The notes under the pieces: model-generated
Databases searched by the model: none
What the model was told of the DNA's origin: nothing
Seen by the model: the letters and a program-made list of their open reading frames with translations, nothing else
Assembly: GCF_000622365.1 (NCBI RefSeq)
Contig: NZ_JASC01000014.1
Span: forward strand, 124,001 to 188,000
Origin: Sulfitobacter noctilucae
GTDB taxonomy: Bacteria; Pseudomonadota; Alphaproteobacteria; Rhodobacterales; Rhodobacteraceae
DNA: 64,000 nucleotides
Direction: 5' to 3'
Part shown: piece by piece, positions 10,429-19,367 of the stretch
Numbering within the stretch: the first letter of the stretch is position 1
Layout of the letters: the number at the start of each line of letters is the position of its first letter
Translations under genes and position numbers: made by a program

Positions 10429-10717
10429 CATCATCCTCGACCAACTCATCCAGTGCCCGCACGATGATCAGACCTGCACCCATCACCAGCAACGACCGTC
10501 CAATCGAGCCGGTCATATTGCGTGGTAAGACCGCCGCCACACCGTCACGGGATCTGCGAGCCACTTTGGCGACGCCGCGGTCGCGGTGACTGCCGGTGTC
10601 GGGCTTGTCCGGCAGCGACAGCGCACGCGGCTGCCACCGACGCACAAGCAGGCCCATACCCAAAAGGGCAAGGCCAGCCAGAATAGGCGCGTTTGCAGGG
10701 GCGGGCTGTTCAGACAC
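10415..10717 (-). CDS. Small two-helix membrane protein
   Basis: A 100-residue protein with two hydrophobic segments, [14 protein letters not shown] near the N-terminus and [15 protein letters not shown] near the C-terminus, separated by a basic loop. It begins 8 bp after the sucC stop and overlaps the next gene by a few nucleotides, so it sits inside the succinyl-CoA ligase transcript. No known domain is recognised. Confidence 0.65.
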   Translation of the reverse strand: MSEQPAPANAPILAGLALLGMGLLVRRWQPRALSLPDKPDTGSHRDRGVAKVARRSRDGVAAVLPRNMTGSIGRSLLVMGAGLIIVRALDELVEDDDALF

Positions 10718-10725
10718 AGGACGGA

Positions 10726-11919
10726 TCAGCCCTTGACCGCTTTGACGATCTTCTGCGCACCATCCTTCAGGTCTTCGGCGGCAATGACATCCAGACCGGA
10801 GTTGTTGATGATGTCTTTGCCCTGCTGGACATTCGTGCCTTCGAGACGCACGACCAGCGGCACCTGCAGGCCCACCTCTTTGACCGCAGCAACCACACCT
10901 TCTGCAATCACATCGCAGCGCATGATGCCGCCAAAGATGTTCACAAGGATGCCTTTGACCTGCGGATCAGACGTGATGATCTTGAACGCTTCGGTCACTT
11001 TTTCCTTGGTTGCACCACCGCCCACGTCGAGGAAGTTTGCGGGTTCCGCACCGTAGAGCTTGATAATGTCCATCGTGGCCATTGCGAGGCCCGCACCGTT
11101 GACCATGCAGCCAATCTCGCCGTCCAGCGCGATGTAGTTCAGATCGTACTTGGAAGCCTCAAGCTCTTTGGGGTCTTCTTCGGTGGTGTCGCGCAACTCG
11201 GCAATGTCATTGTGGCGATACATGGCGTTGCCGTCAAAAGAGACTTTCGCGTCGAGCACCTTTAGGTCACCCCCTTCGGCGACGATGAGAGGATTGATCT
11301 CGAGCATCTCCATGTCTTTTTCCATGAAGGCTTTGTAAAGCAGACCCATGAGGCCCACGCATTGTTTGACCTGCTTACCTTCCAGCCCCAGTGAGAAAGC
11401 GATGCGTCGGCCGTGGAATGCCTGATAGCCTGTCGCGGGATCGACAGAAAAGCTCAGGATCTTTTCAGGTGTGGAAGCCGCGACTTCCTCGATGTCCATG
11501 CCGCCTTCGGTGGAGCAGACAAAGGAGACGCGCGATGTCTGGCGATCGACCAGCAGGGCGAGGTACAATTCGGTCTCGATGCCGGATCCGTCTTCGATGT
11601 AGATGCGGTTGACCTGCTTGCCCGCGGGGCCGGTCTGATGTGTGACCAACGTGCGGCCCAGCATCTTCTTGGCCTGCTCGGCGGCTTCTTCCACGGATTT
11701 GGTAAGGCGCACACCGCCGGCCTCACCAGCATCGGCTTCCTTGAACTTGCCCTTGCCCCGTCCGCCTGCGTGGATCTGCGCCTTGACCACCCAAAGCGGG
11801 CCGTCCATTTCGCCAGCCGCAGTCTTGGCGTCCTCGGCCTTGAGGACGACACGGCCGTCAGAGACGGGCGCGCCATAGCTGCGCAAAAGGGCTTTCGCCT
11901 GATATTCGTGGATGTTCAT
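10726..11919 (-). CDS. sucC: Succinyl-CoA ligase (ADP-forming), beta subunit
   Basis: A 397-residue ATP-grasp protein beginning [16 protein letters not shown], the canonical SucC start; a longer in-frame extension upstream (to 12027) lacks family resemblance and would run into the operator region. Visible motifs are the nucleotide-binding [13 protein letters not shown] and the C-terminal CoA ligase region ([17 protein letters not shown]). It provides nucleotide specificity and the succinate-binding half of the SucCD enzyme. It is the first gene of the suc transcript, and paired GTGATCAC palindromes lie 111-139 bp upstream. Confidence 0.97.
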   Translation of the reverse strand: MNIHEYQAKALLRSYGAPVSDGRVVLKAEDAKTAAGEMDGPLWVVKAQIHAGGRGKGKFKEADAGEAGGVRLTKSVEEAAEQAKKMLGRTLVTHQTGPAGKQVNRIYIEDGSGIETELYLALLVDRQTSRVSFVCSTEGGMDIEEVAASTPEKILSFSVDPATGYQAFHGRRIAFSLGLEGKQVKQCVGLMGLLYKAFMEKDMEMLEINPLIVAEGGDLKVLDAKVSFDGNAMYRHNDIAELRDTTEEDPKELEASKYDLNYIALDGEIGCMVNGAGLAMATMDIIKLYGAEPANFLDVGGGATKEKVTEAFKIITSDPQVKGILVNIFGGIMRCDVIAEGVVAAVKEVGLQVPLVVRLEGTNVQQGKDIINNSGLDVIAAEDLKDGAQKIVKAVKG

Positions 11920-12027
11920 GAAAACGGTCCCGTTTTTGTTCAAGTCGCCGAGCGTCTGTCCGGTGAGTCTTATGGTTCGGAGGAAGCTTTCAGGACTTTT
12001 CGTCACATTGCTAGGGTAAAGCGACAT

Positions 12028-12060
12028 TTGTGATCACGCGGCGAAAACGTGTGATCACAA
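12028..12060. promoter_or_regulatory. Paired GTGATCAC palindromes upstream of sucC
   Basis: Two 8-bp perfect palindromes GTGATCAC (12030-12037 and 12051-12058) are extended to TTGTGATCAC and TGTGATCACA. Their centres are exactly 21 bp apart, i.e. two helical turns. The same pair with the same spacing occurs before sdhC. The arrangement fits two dimers of one regulator bound on the same face of DNA. The identity of the regulator is unknown. Confidence 0.75.
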
Positions 12061-12147
12061 AGGGTTCATAATTTACATTTTCTTAGGGGAATCACGGGTT
12101 GCACGGCGCGCTTCTTGCCGGTAAATCCTGCAAAAATGCTGAAAATA

Positions 12148-12175
12148 TGCGGCAAAACCGGGTAATTTTGCCGCA
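12148..12175. terminator. 10-bp inverted repeat after mch (terminator and/or operator)
   Basis: TGCGGCAAAA and TTTTGCCGCA form a perfect 10-bp inverted repeat with an 8-nt spacer. In the minus direction it lies 24 nt after the mch stop and is followed by TATTTTC, so it may terminate the mcl2-mch operon. The TGCGGCAAA half also occurs before sdhC (18875-18883), so an operator role cannot be excluded. Confidence 0.55.
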
Positions 12176-12198
12176 ATCAGGGTGTAATTGCGGTTGCG

Positions 12199-13230
12199 CT
12201 AGATCGGCAGCAGCGCCCAATAGTCCAGGTCGAGCAGAACCTCAGGCAGGTATTTGCCATCTTCGCCGCGCAAGGCAAAAGCGTCACCGCCTTTGGTCGC
12301 GACCAGACGCAAACGGATCGCCCCCACGCCGGGCGCAGAGGTCTCGGCTTTGTCCAGTACCTCTGACCATGCGCGCACAGTGTCTCCAGCCAGACAAGGG
12401 TTGGCATGTGCGCCACCGTTCAATCCGACAATCATTTGCGCATTCGCGAGCCCGTTGAAGGACAGCGCCCGCGCCATAGAAATTACATGGCCGCCATAGA
12501 TCAAACGGCTGCCATCTAGCCGCGCGGAGGTGTCAAAATGCACTTTCGCCGTATTCTGCCACAGCCGCGTGGCCATCATGTGCTCGGCTTCCTCGATGGT
12601 GACACCATCAACATGGTCGATCTTCTCTCCCACTTCATAGTCGCCCCAGCGGTGCGGTTCTCCGGCAAGGGTGAAGTCGTAGTTGCTGAAATCGAGGCCT
12701 TTCGGGATAACCAACTGATCCGGGCTGAGCGCCTTTGGCAGATCGGGTACAACCGTCTCGGGCGCAGGGGCATCCGCGTCGCGTTTGCGCACCATCACCC
12801 AGCGCACATATTCCAGCACCGCTTCATCATGTTGGTTCAGCCCAGTCGTGCGGACATAGACAACGCCGGTACGCCCATTAGAGTTTTGCTTGAGGCCAAT
12901 CACCTCAGACTGGCTGCGCAGCGTGTCGCCGGGCCAGACAGGAGCCAGCCAGCGGCCCTGTGCATAGCCAAGGTTTGCTACGGCGTTCAAAGACACGTCC
13001 GGCACGGTTTTGCCAAAAACGATATGAAAAGCGATCATATCATCCAACGGGCTGAACGGCAGGCCGCAGCTTTGCGCGAATTGATCCGAGGAATAGAGCG
13101 CATGGCGCGCAGGGTAGAGCATGTGATAGAGCGCTCGTTCGCCCATTTTGACGGTACGCGGTACGGCATGGTGGATCGTTTCGCCGACGGTGTAATCCTC
13201 GAAGAAGCGCCCTGCGTTGGTCTTGGCCAT
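12199..13230 (-). CDS. mch: Mesaconyl-CoA hydratase (beta-methylmalyl-CoA dehydratase), MaoC fold
   Basis: A 343-residue double hot-dog (MaoC-type) hydratase that converts mesaconyl-C1-CoA to beta-methylmalyl-CoA in the ethylmalonyl-CoA pathway. Length matches the family I recall. The first module starts with GRFFEDYTVGETIHHAVPRTV and the second with HRWGDYEVGEKIDH; the segment RLIYGGHVISMARALSFNG corresponds to the hydratase helix. It is in an operon with mcl2, nnrU and DUF1737, and the upstream stop overlaps its ATG by one base. The link to mcl2 strongly supports the EMC role over generic MaoC. Confidence 0.93.
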   Translation of the reverse strand: MAKTNAGRFFEDYTVGETIHHAVPRTVKMGERALYHMLYPARHALYSSDQFAQSCGLPFSPLDDMIAFHIVFGKTVPDVSLNAVANLGYAQGRWLAPVWPGDTLRSQSEVIGLKQNSNGRTGVVYVRTTGLNQHDEAVLEYVRWVMVRKRDADAPAPETVVPDLPKALSPDQLVIPKGLDFSNYDFTLAGEPHRWGDYEVGEKIDHVDGVTIEEAEHMMATRLWQNTAKVHFDTSARLDGSRLIYGGHVISMARALSFNGLANAQMIVGLNGGAHANPCLAGDTVRAWSEVLDKAETSAPGVGAIRLRLVATKGGDAFALRGEDGKYLPEVLLDLDYWALLPI

Positions 13231-13433
13231 CAGTGTTCTCCCAGTTTGGTGTCAGGTGAATAGGTGCCGGGGGCGTCTTTCGTTACGGCTTGCCCACACC
13301 GCATCACACCAGCGGCGTGATCCCATGTTTGCGTCGGCGTGCCGTACAGCTCCCAGCCCTTGTTGAGGGCATCGGTTACTTTGTGACAGAAGGCGGATGT
13401 GTCCTCTTCAGAGAGGAAGCGGAAAAGTTTCAT
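13230..13433 (-). CDS. DUF1737 domain protein
   Basis: A 67-residue protein matching the DUF1737 pattern (FRFLSEEDTSAFCHKVTDAL, then NKGWELYGTP and MRCGQAV). The domain is often seen as a small stand-alone protein in alphaproteobacteria; function unknown. Its stop overlaps the mch ATG by one base, so translation is coupled. It lies between nnrU and mch. Confidence 0.85.
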   Translation of the reverse strand: MKLFRFLSEEDTSAFCHKVTDALNKGWELYGTPTQTWDHAAGVMRCGQAVTKDAPGTYSPDTKLGEH

Positions 13434-13451
13434 AATTTCGGACCCAAAGGT

Positions 13452-14009
13452 TCAGGAAGGGAAAGGCCAGACGCCCAGCCAGGTGTGGATGGCAGTAACA
13501 ATGGCGACCATGACAAGCGTGATCACCGCCAGCCGGATGTAAGTGGGGCGGCCCGCGTGCGCAGGTGGCACCCAATCGGGTTCGGCGCGGTTGATCAGGA
13601 TGACGCTGCCCACTGCCCAAGCCAGAAGGCCACCGAACAACAGGATGGATGCCAGATCACCGTTCACCAGCAAATGCGCGATGGCCCATGTTTTAACCGC
13701 CAGCAATTGCGGATGGCGGGTCTTGTAGGCGGGCCATGCCTTGGCCCCTTTGGCGGCAGAAGAGCCGTAGATCCAGAATGCGATGATCATCAACAGGTTG
13801 TTAAGGTGCACCAAGAAGCCGGGCGGTTGCCAGATCGGAACAAAAGCTGCAGCGCGATAGCCGATGATCATCAGCACCAGCGACAGCACGATGGCCACCG
13901 CAATGATCCCCTTGCCCGGCTTGCCCAACGCGGCGCGCGAGTCAGGCGCGAGGCGCCTGTAATAGTGTGCGCCTGACCAAAGGATCAGGCCGAGGATCAA
14001 AAGCAACAT
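13452..14009 (-). CDS. NnrU family membrane protein
   Basis: A 185-residue polytopic protein (about five hydrophobic helices) of the NnrU family. Characteristic stretches are LILWSGAHYYRRLAPDSRAALG near the start and RHPQLLAVKTWAIAHLLVNGD in the middle. NnrU was named from nitric-oxide/nitrite reduction loci, but homologues in aerobic roseobacters have no proven role. It begins one base after the mcl2 stop, so it belongs to the mcl2-mch operon; no denitrification genes are seen here. Confidence 0.88.
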   Translation of the reverse strand: MLLLILGLILWSGAHYYRRLAPDSRAALGKPGKGIIAVAIVLSLVLMIIGYRAAAFVPIWQPPGFLVHLNNLLMIIAFWIYGSSAAKGAKAWPAYKTRHPQLLAVKTWAIAHLLVNGDLASILLFGGLLAWAVGSVILINRAEPDWVPPAHAGRPTYIRLAVITLVMVAIVTAIHTWLGVWPFPS

Positions 14010-14010
14010 A

Positions 14011-14871
14011 TCAGGTCTCCGCGTTCAGGGCTGCGATTGCATCCAGCTTTGCCAGTGTTTCGTGTGCCGTGGCAACGTGCAAATTCTCGACGATCTTGCC
14101 GTCAACCACCGCAACCCCCTGACCGGAGGCTTCGATCTCTTCCAGCGCGGCGATCTGGCGACGGGCCAAATCGACCTCTTCTTCGGAAGGGGAGAAGGCG
14201 GCATTTGCCACATCGAGTTGCGCGGGGTGGATCACCGTCTTGCCATCAAACCCCATATCGCGGCCTTGATCGCATTCTACCTTATGTCCCTCATCGTCTT
14301 TGAAGGCATTATAAACCCCGTCGACGATCGCAATGTCATGCGCCTTTGCTGCCAAAACGCAAAGTCCAAGACCCGTCATCATCGGCAGACGGTCGGCGCG
14401 GTGGCGGGTTTGCAGGTCTTTGGCCAGATCATTTGTTCCCATGACCATAGCCTGCAATTGCCGGTGACCAGCGATGGCAGGCGCGTTCAACATGGCACCG
14501 GGGGTCTCCATCATCGCCCACAACGGTATATCGCCGACGATTTCGGCCAACGCCTCAAGGTCTGCGGGGCTTCCGACTTTCGGCAATAGAATCGCGTCGG
14601 CGTTCATCTTTGCCGCTGCCGCGGCATCTTCAATGCCCCAAGGTGTGTCGAGCCCGTTAATCCGGATCACCTTGTAGCGGTTGCCATAGCCGCCTTGCTC
14701 CAGTGCGGCGGCAAGGGTCGCCCGTGCGGCGGGCTTTTCATCCGGCGTTACCGCATCTTCAAGATCGAAGATGATTGCATCGCAGGGCAGGTTGCGTGCC
14801 TTGTCCAAGGCCCGGTCTTTGGAACCGGGGATATAAAGGACAGAACGCAGGGGCCGGGTGAGTTTAGACAT
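14011..14871 (-). CDS. mcl2: (3S)-malyl-CoA thioesterase (CitE-like)
   Basis: A 286-residue CitE-superfamily protein that hydrolyses malyl-CoA to malate and CoA at the end of the ethylmalonyl-CoA pathway. Motifs include RSVLYIPGSKDRALDKA, DAIIFDLEDAVTPDEK and GFDGKTVIHPAQ. The ATG at 14871 is preferred over an in-frame one at 14913 because it has an AAGGA-type ribosome site and matches the family start. It heads the operon mcl2-nnrU-DUF1737-mch. A malyl-CoA lyase or citrate lyase beta subunit is the alternative, less likely given the short length and mch linkage. Confidence 0.9.
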   Translation of the reverse strand: MSKLTRPLRSVLYIPGSKDRALDKARNLPCDAIIFDLEDAVTPDEKPAARATLAAALEQGGYGNRYKVIRINGLDTPWGIEDAAAAAKMNADAILLPKVGSPADLEALAEIVGDIPLWAMMETPGAMLNAPAIAGHRQLQAMVMGTNDLAKDLQTRHRADRLPMMTGLGLCVLAAKAHDIAIVDGVYNAFKDDEGHKVECDQGRDMGFDGKTVIHPAQLDVANAAFSPSEEEVDLARRQIAALEEIEASGQGVAVVDGKIVENLHVATAHETLAKLDAIAALNAET

Positions 14872-15187
14872 GAGGTCATCCTTTGAGTCATAATGTTGCG
14901 CGCAAAGGGCCATTAATTGCGCAAAAGTTCAAGCCCAATCGCGCCGCAGCGCAGCAAATATCAAATTTGGACGGTCAGAGGGCGCGGCGTTAACCAATAC
15001 TTCAGCCTCACGCCGCAGAGTGATCGCAGTTGCAGCCCAAGGGGAGCGCCGCGTCGGCAAGGCCGCCGGTCAAAGCGGTACGGGATGTGCAACCAATGTC
15101 ATAACCTGGGCCACCCAGGTCCCGCCGGGAAAACCCGGGGTTGGTCCGAGGACCGTGGGTGCGGCCTTTCGAATGAAGGCATATAGG
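14872..15187. promoter_or_regulatory. 316-bp divergent intergenic region with TTGC/GCAA palindromes and stacked hairpins
   Basis: Near the mcl2 start are TTGCGCGCAA (14896-14905) and TTGCGCAA (14917-14924), with centres 20 bp apart. On the other side, three perfect short hairpins follow each other: ACCTGGG/CCCAGGT (15104-15120), CCGGG/CCCGG (15125-15138) and GGTCC/GGACC (15143-15154), ending 34 bp before the next gene. The first part looks like the mcl2 promoter, the second like a structured 5' leader. Confidence 0.55.
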
Positions 15188-15520
15188 ATGAATAGATTTG
15201 GTAAGAAGTTCAATCTGGGTGCGCTGACGGCGGCAGCTGTGGTGTATTTGATCACGACCTCTGATGTGGTGGCCCAAAACGGGCGCAACTGTGCTGCCCG
15301 CGAGACTGTGGTCGAACGACTGCATTCTGGCTATGGGGAGGTGCGGCAATCGGTTGGCCTTGGGGCCAACAACGCGGTGGTTGAGGTGTTCGCCTCTTCC
15401 GAAACAGGCACATGGACAATTACGGTCACGGCACCCGGTGGCCCCACCTGTCTGGTGGCTTCCGGTCAATCGTTTGAGGCCGTGACTGATGTGCTGCCCG
15501 CCAAGGGTTCGGACGCCTGA
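15188..15520 (+). CDS. Small secreted protein of unknown function
   Basis: A 110-residue protein. The start at 15188 places a clear signal peptide at the N-terminus (FNLGALTAAAVVYLITTSDVVAQ); an in-frame extension back to 15020 would bury it. The mature part has two cysteines (NGRNCAAR and GPTCLV) and a compact beta-rich look (NNAVVEVFASSETGTWTITV). I recall similar unnamed proteins in roseobacters; no function is known. Three stacked hairpins lie in its leader and a terminator follows it. Confidence 0.75.
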   Translation: MNRFGKKFNLGALTAAAVVYLITTSDVVAQNGRNCAARETVVERLHSGYGEVRQSVGLGANNAVVEVFASSETGTWTITVTAPGGPTCLVASGQSFEAVTDVLPAKGSDA

Positions 15521-15555
15521 CACCGTTCCGATATAGTAGTGACTGATCTTTTGAA

Positions 15556-15580
15556 GGCGGGCCGGTGGCCTGCCTTTTTT
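15556..15580 (+). terminator. Rho-independent terminator
   Basis: GGCGGGCC-ggt-GGCCTGCC forms a GC-rich stem followed by TTTTTT, 35 bp after the stop of the small secreted gene and before the convergent TSUP gene. Confidence 0.85.
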
Positions 15581-15604
15581 AATATCCAAATGTGATCCAG
15601 CAGC

Positions 15605-16360
15605 TCAGGTCAGCCCGTCCCAGATCAGCTTGCAACCGGTGACCATAAGCAAGACATAAGTAATGCCGAAAAACACCCGCTCGGGCACAAGATGGTGGGC
15701 GCGTACGCCGACCCATGTGCCCAATAGCGCAAAGGGGGCGAGCACCAGATTGGCCATGAACGTCTGTGCGGTGAACATCCCCAAGGCGGCATAGGGAATG
15801 AACTTCACGATATTCAGTATCCAGAACAGCAGCACCGTGCTGGCCTGGAACTGTGTCTTAGACAGCCCCCGGCTGAGCAAGAACACAGCAACCGGTGGGC
15901 CGCCTGCATGACTGATGAAAGTGGTGAACCCCGCGATGCAGCCGAAAAACACGCCTGCCCAGTCTGGCATGCGACTGCGTACCAGCCTGACCAGCCCGGT
16001 TGCCAGTGAAAGCTGCCACAGCACAAACCCTACTGATACGCCGCCAATCAGTAAACGGAGCAGATCCGGTGCGGCCACGCGGTAGAGCAGCGCCCCGGCC
16101 ACGACCCCCGGCAGCCCGCCGATGACCAACAATCGCACGTCTGGAAGGCTCCATTTCCGCCAGTAGGGCTTTAACGACGTGACATCGATCAGCATCAGCA
16201 TCGGCAGCATGATTCCGAGCGCCAGACCCGGCTCCACCACCAATGCCAGAATGGTGGCCGAGGCAAAAGCAGCACCCGACCCAAAGCCCGCCTTAGAGAC
16301 CCCGGCAAACAGAACCGCAGGGCCGGCAACAAGAAAGAAGAACAAATCGAGATTGAGCAT
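15605..16360 (-). CDS. TSUP (TauE/SafE) family sulfite/organoanion exporter
   Basis: A 251-residue polytopic protein with seven or eight hydrophobic helices. The duplicated TSUP signature is visible as AGVSKAGFGSGAAFASATI near the N-terminus and GFTTFISHAGGPPVAVFLL in the middle. The family exports sulfite, sulfoacetate or similar anions; the substrate cannot be read from the sequence. It is monocistronic and convergent with the small secreted gene. A second, unrelated TSUP gene lies at 39120-40034. Confidence 0.88.
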   Translation of the reverse strand: MLNLDLFFFLVAGPAVLFAGVSKAGFGSGAAFASATILALVVEPGLALGIMLPMLMLIDVTSLKPYWRKWSLPDVRLLVIGGLPGVVAGALLYRVAAPDLLRLLIGGVSVGFVLWQLSLATGLVRLVRSRMPDWAGVFFGCIAGFTTFISHAGGPPVAVFLLSRGLSKTQFQASTVLLFWILNIVKFIPYAALGMFTAQTFMANLVLAPFALLGTWVGVRAHHLVPERVFFGITYVLLMVTGCKLIWDGLT

Positions 16361-16475
16361 GTCTTAGATTATAGGGACGTAGATTTTTTCAGATTTTGCG
16401 GAACTTAGTCACTCACGCTTTGTTGATTATCCAGACGAGCGAATGGCGCTCGAAAGTGACTTAGGAGTATAAGAT

Positions 16476-17435
16476 ATGAAACGTTTTCTTAGCACAACAG
16501 CAGTTCTTCTGGCCCTGTCAGGTACCGCCTATGCGGACGCACATTCTTCCGGCATGGGAACTGTAACATTCGAACAAAGCGACTTCTATGCCTCTGATTT
16601 GATTGGCATGCGGGTCTATAATTCAGAGACCGAAATGGATGACGGCGCGATGATCGACGCCGGTGGCGAAAAAGAGTGGGATGACATTGGTGAGATCAAT
16701 GACATCATCGTATCGCAGGATGGCGAAGTACGTGGTGTGATCCTCGGCGTCGGTGGCTTCCTTGGCATGGGCGAGCGCGATGTGAGCATCTCCATGGACC
16801 AGATCAATGTCGTTCAGCAGAACGGTGACATGGGCGACCGTTTCTTGGTCGTGAACACCACCAAAGAGATGCTGGAACAAGCGCCAGAGTATGAGCGCGA
16901 CGACAACGACGACATGGGGGCAACTGACAACGCAGCTTCCACAACAATGGACAGCTCCGACAGCACCGTCGCGATGGACGAATCCAACGATGCAGAAGCA
17001 ATGGAAGAATCTGAGAACGAAACCACAGCAACAGACATCGAAACAACGATGTCCGACAGCGACAATGCAACGGCAAACACCGATACTGCAATGGGCGACA
17101 ACGACCTGATGCGCCCGACGATGACATACGACGGTTACTCGGACGCAGATACAGCTGAAGTTGAAAAGCTGACCGCTGAGCGTATCGAAGGTTCATACGT
17201 CTACGGTGCCAATGACGAGACAGTCGGTGAGATCGACACGCTCGTGATGTCCGAGGATGGCAAAGTGAACAGCGCCGTGATCAATGTCGGCGGTTTCCTT
17301 GGCTTGGGTGAAAAGCCGGTCGCCGTGGATTTTGAGAAAATCCAAGTGCTGCGCAACGAAGATGGTGACGAGTATCGCTTTTACATCGACAGCACAAAAG
17401 AGAAGCTGGAAGCGCTTCCAGAATACGAGAACTAG
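16476..17435 (+). CDS. Secreted protein with two PRC-barrel domains and an acidic linker
   Basis: A 319-residue protein with a signal peptide (RFLSTTAVLLALSGTAYA). Two PRC-barrel-like domains are visible: the first about residues 30-135 (IGEINDIIVSQDGEVRGVIL) and the second about 225-319 (VGEIDTLVMSEDGKVNSAVI). Each has the hallmark GVGGFLGMGE or NVGGFLGLGE and a closing TKE.LE..PEYE. The middle (about 140-210) is almost entirely Asp, Glu, Ser, Thr, Ala, Asn and Met. The two halves are probably an internal duplication. Extracytoplasmic PRC-barrel proteins are common in alphaproteobacteria; role unknown. Confidence 0.85.
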   Translation: MKRFLSTTAVLLALSGTAYADAHSSGMGTVTFEQSDFYASDLIGMRVYNSETEMDDGAMIDAGGEKEWDDIGEINDIIVSQDGEVRGVILGVGGFLGMGERDVSISMDQINVVQQNGDMGDRFLVVNTTKEMLEQAPEYERDDNDDMGATDNAASTTMDSSDSTVAMDESNDAEAMEESENETTATDIETTMSDSDNATANTDTAMGDNDLMRPTMTYDGYSDADTAEVEKLTAERIEGSYVYGANDETVGEIDTLVMSEDGKVNSAVINVGGFLGLGEKPVAVDFEKIQVLRNEDGDEYRFYIDSTKEKLEALPEYEN

Positions 17436-17461
17436 TCTTGTTTCTCTGACCTAACGAGAAA

Positions 17462-17486
17462 GGCCGCCCTTTGGGGCGGTCTTTTG
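17462..17486 (+). terminator. Terminator after the PRC-barrel gene
   Basis: GGCCGCCC-ttt-GGGGCGGTC is followed by TTTTG, about 25 bp after the stop codon. A second small hairpin (GCGGTC/GACCGC, 17494-17511) follows in the mdh leader. Confidence 0.8.
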
Positions 17487-17521
17487 CATTGGGGCGGTCC
17501 TGAACGACCGCGTGAGGCTGA

Positions 17522-18547
<1,026 letters not shown>

Positions 18548-18569
18548 GTCTCGGCCAAATAGACTACAG

Positions 18570-18597
18570 AACGCGCCCCGTTTTCGGGGCGCGTTTT
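18570..18597 (+). terminator. Terminator after mdh
   Basis: ACGCGCCCCG-tttt-CGGGGCGCGT is a perfect 10-bp stem followed by TTTGCGTTT, 23 bp after the mdh stop. Confidence 0.9.
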
Positions 18598-18787
18598 GCG
18601 TTTAAAGATGGCAGCCGATGCTCTGCTGTGAAGGAAGATCGCTATGGTCCTGGGCTATGTACGAGATAGCCGCAATGCGCCAACGTGATCACAGACAGTG
18701 CGCATATGGGAAAAACGCGCAAATGCGCCCCGAGCAAAAGCATTAGATTTTAGAACATATCGGACGGGACGTGTGGGCCGGACTCCA

Positions 18788-18820
18788 TGTGATCACACTG
18801 ATCGCGGCTGTGATCACAAA
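18788..18820. promoter_or_regulatory. Paired GTGATCAC palindromes upstream of sdhC
   Basis: TGTGATCACA at 18788-18797 and GTGATCAC at 18810-18817, extended as TGTGATCACAAA. The centres are 21 bp apart, identical to the sucC pair. The sites lie 154-182 bp before the sdhC start. A further single copy is at 18685-18692. Confidence 0.75.
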
Positions 18821-18970
18821 TTGGCGGACATTTTTAGCTTAGCCTGAATTTGCGGGAAAAACCCTGCAAAAGCATGCGGCAAATGTGCCATACCCCGTGA
18901 CACCGGTGTAGAATCCGCTATGACTAATGCTAGCCAACGAAGCAACCACAGCCACCTAAAGGACCCTGCC

Positions 18971-19357
18971 ATGGCCGATGTAAACCGGGGCAACCGTCCC
19001 CTGTCGCCACATCTTTCGATTTACCGACCGCAACTGACGTCAATCACGTCGATCCTGACACGGATTACCGGCAATGCGATGCTGATCGCAGCGTTGATGA
19101 TTGTGTGGTGGTTTCTGGCTGCCGCCAGTTCCGCAGACTATTTCGCAATCGCGAACGGCTTTGTTACCAGCTGGTTCGGCGATCTGGTCATGTTCTTCTC
19201 GCTGCTGGGCCTGTGGTATCACACGCTCGCCGGGGTGCGGCATTTGATCTGGGACAGCGGATATGCGCTGGACCTGCCAACAGCTGAAAAGCTGGGCTGG
19301 GCCTGTTTGGTCGGATCTGTCGTCCTGACCATCATCACCGCAATCGCGATCCAGTAA
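18971..19357 (+). CDS. sdhC: Succinate dehydrogenase cytochrome b556 subunit
   Basis: A 128-residue membrane anchor with three hydrophobic helices. It has the family start region RPLSPHLSIYRPQLTSITSI (quinone-site Ser/Arg region) and the heme-ligand segment LWYHTLAGVRHL. The ATG at 18971 is chosen over one at 18920 because it has the family N-terminus. First gene of the sdh operon, 10 bp before sdhD. Confidence 0.95.
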   Translation: MADVNRGNRPLSPHLSIYRPQLTSITSILTRITGNAMLIAALMIVWWFLAAASSADYFAIANGFVTSWFGDLVMFFSLLGLWYHTLAGVRHLIWDSGYALDLPTAEKLGWACLVGSVVLTIITAIAIQ

Positions 19358-19367
19358 GGGGCACATC

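Larger units (their letters stand above)
18548..18970 (+). promoter_or_regulatory. 423-bp regulatory region of the sdh operon
   Basis: After the mdh terminator this gap contains no convincing gene. It holds three GTGATCAC palindromes (18685-18692, 18789-18796, 18810-18817) and, nearer the start, a stretch with TTTGCGGG, CCCTGCAAA and TGCGGCAAA (18850-18883). It is large for this gene-dense segment, which suggests a complex promoter. Confidence 0.7.

Noticed and set aside
13519..13526. Single GTGATCAC inside the nnrU coding region
   Set aside because: Single copy within a gene, no 21-bp partner; expected by chance.
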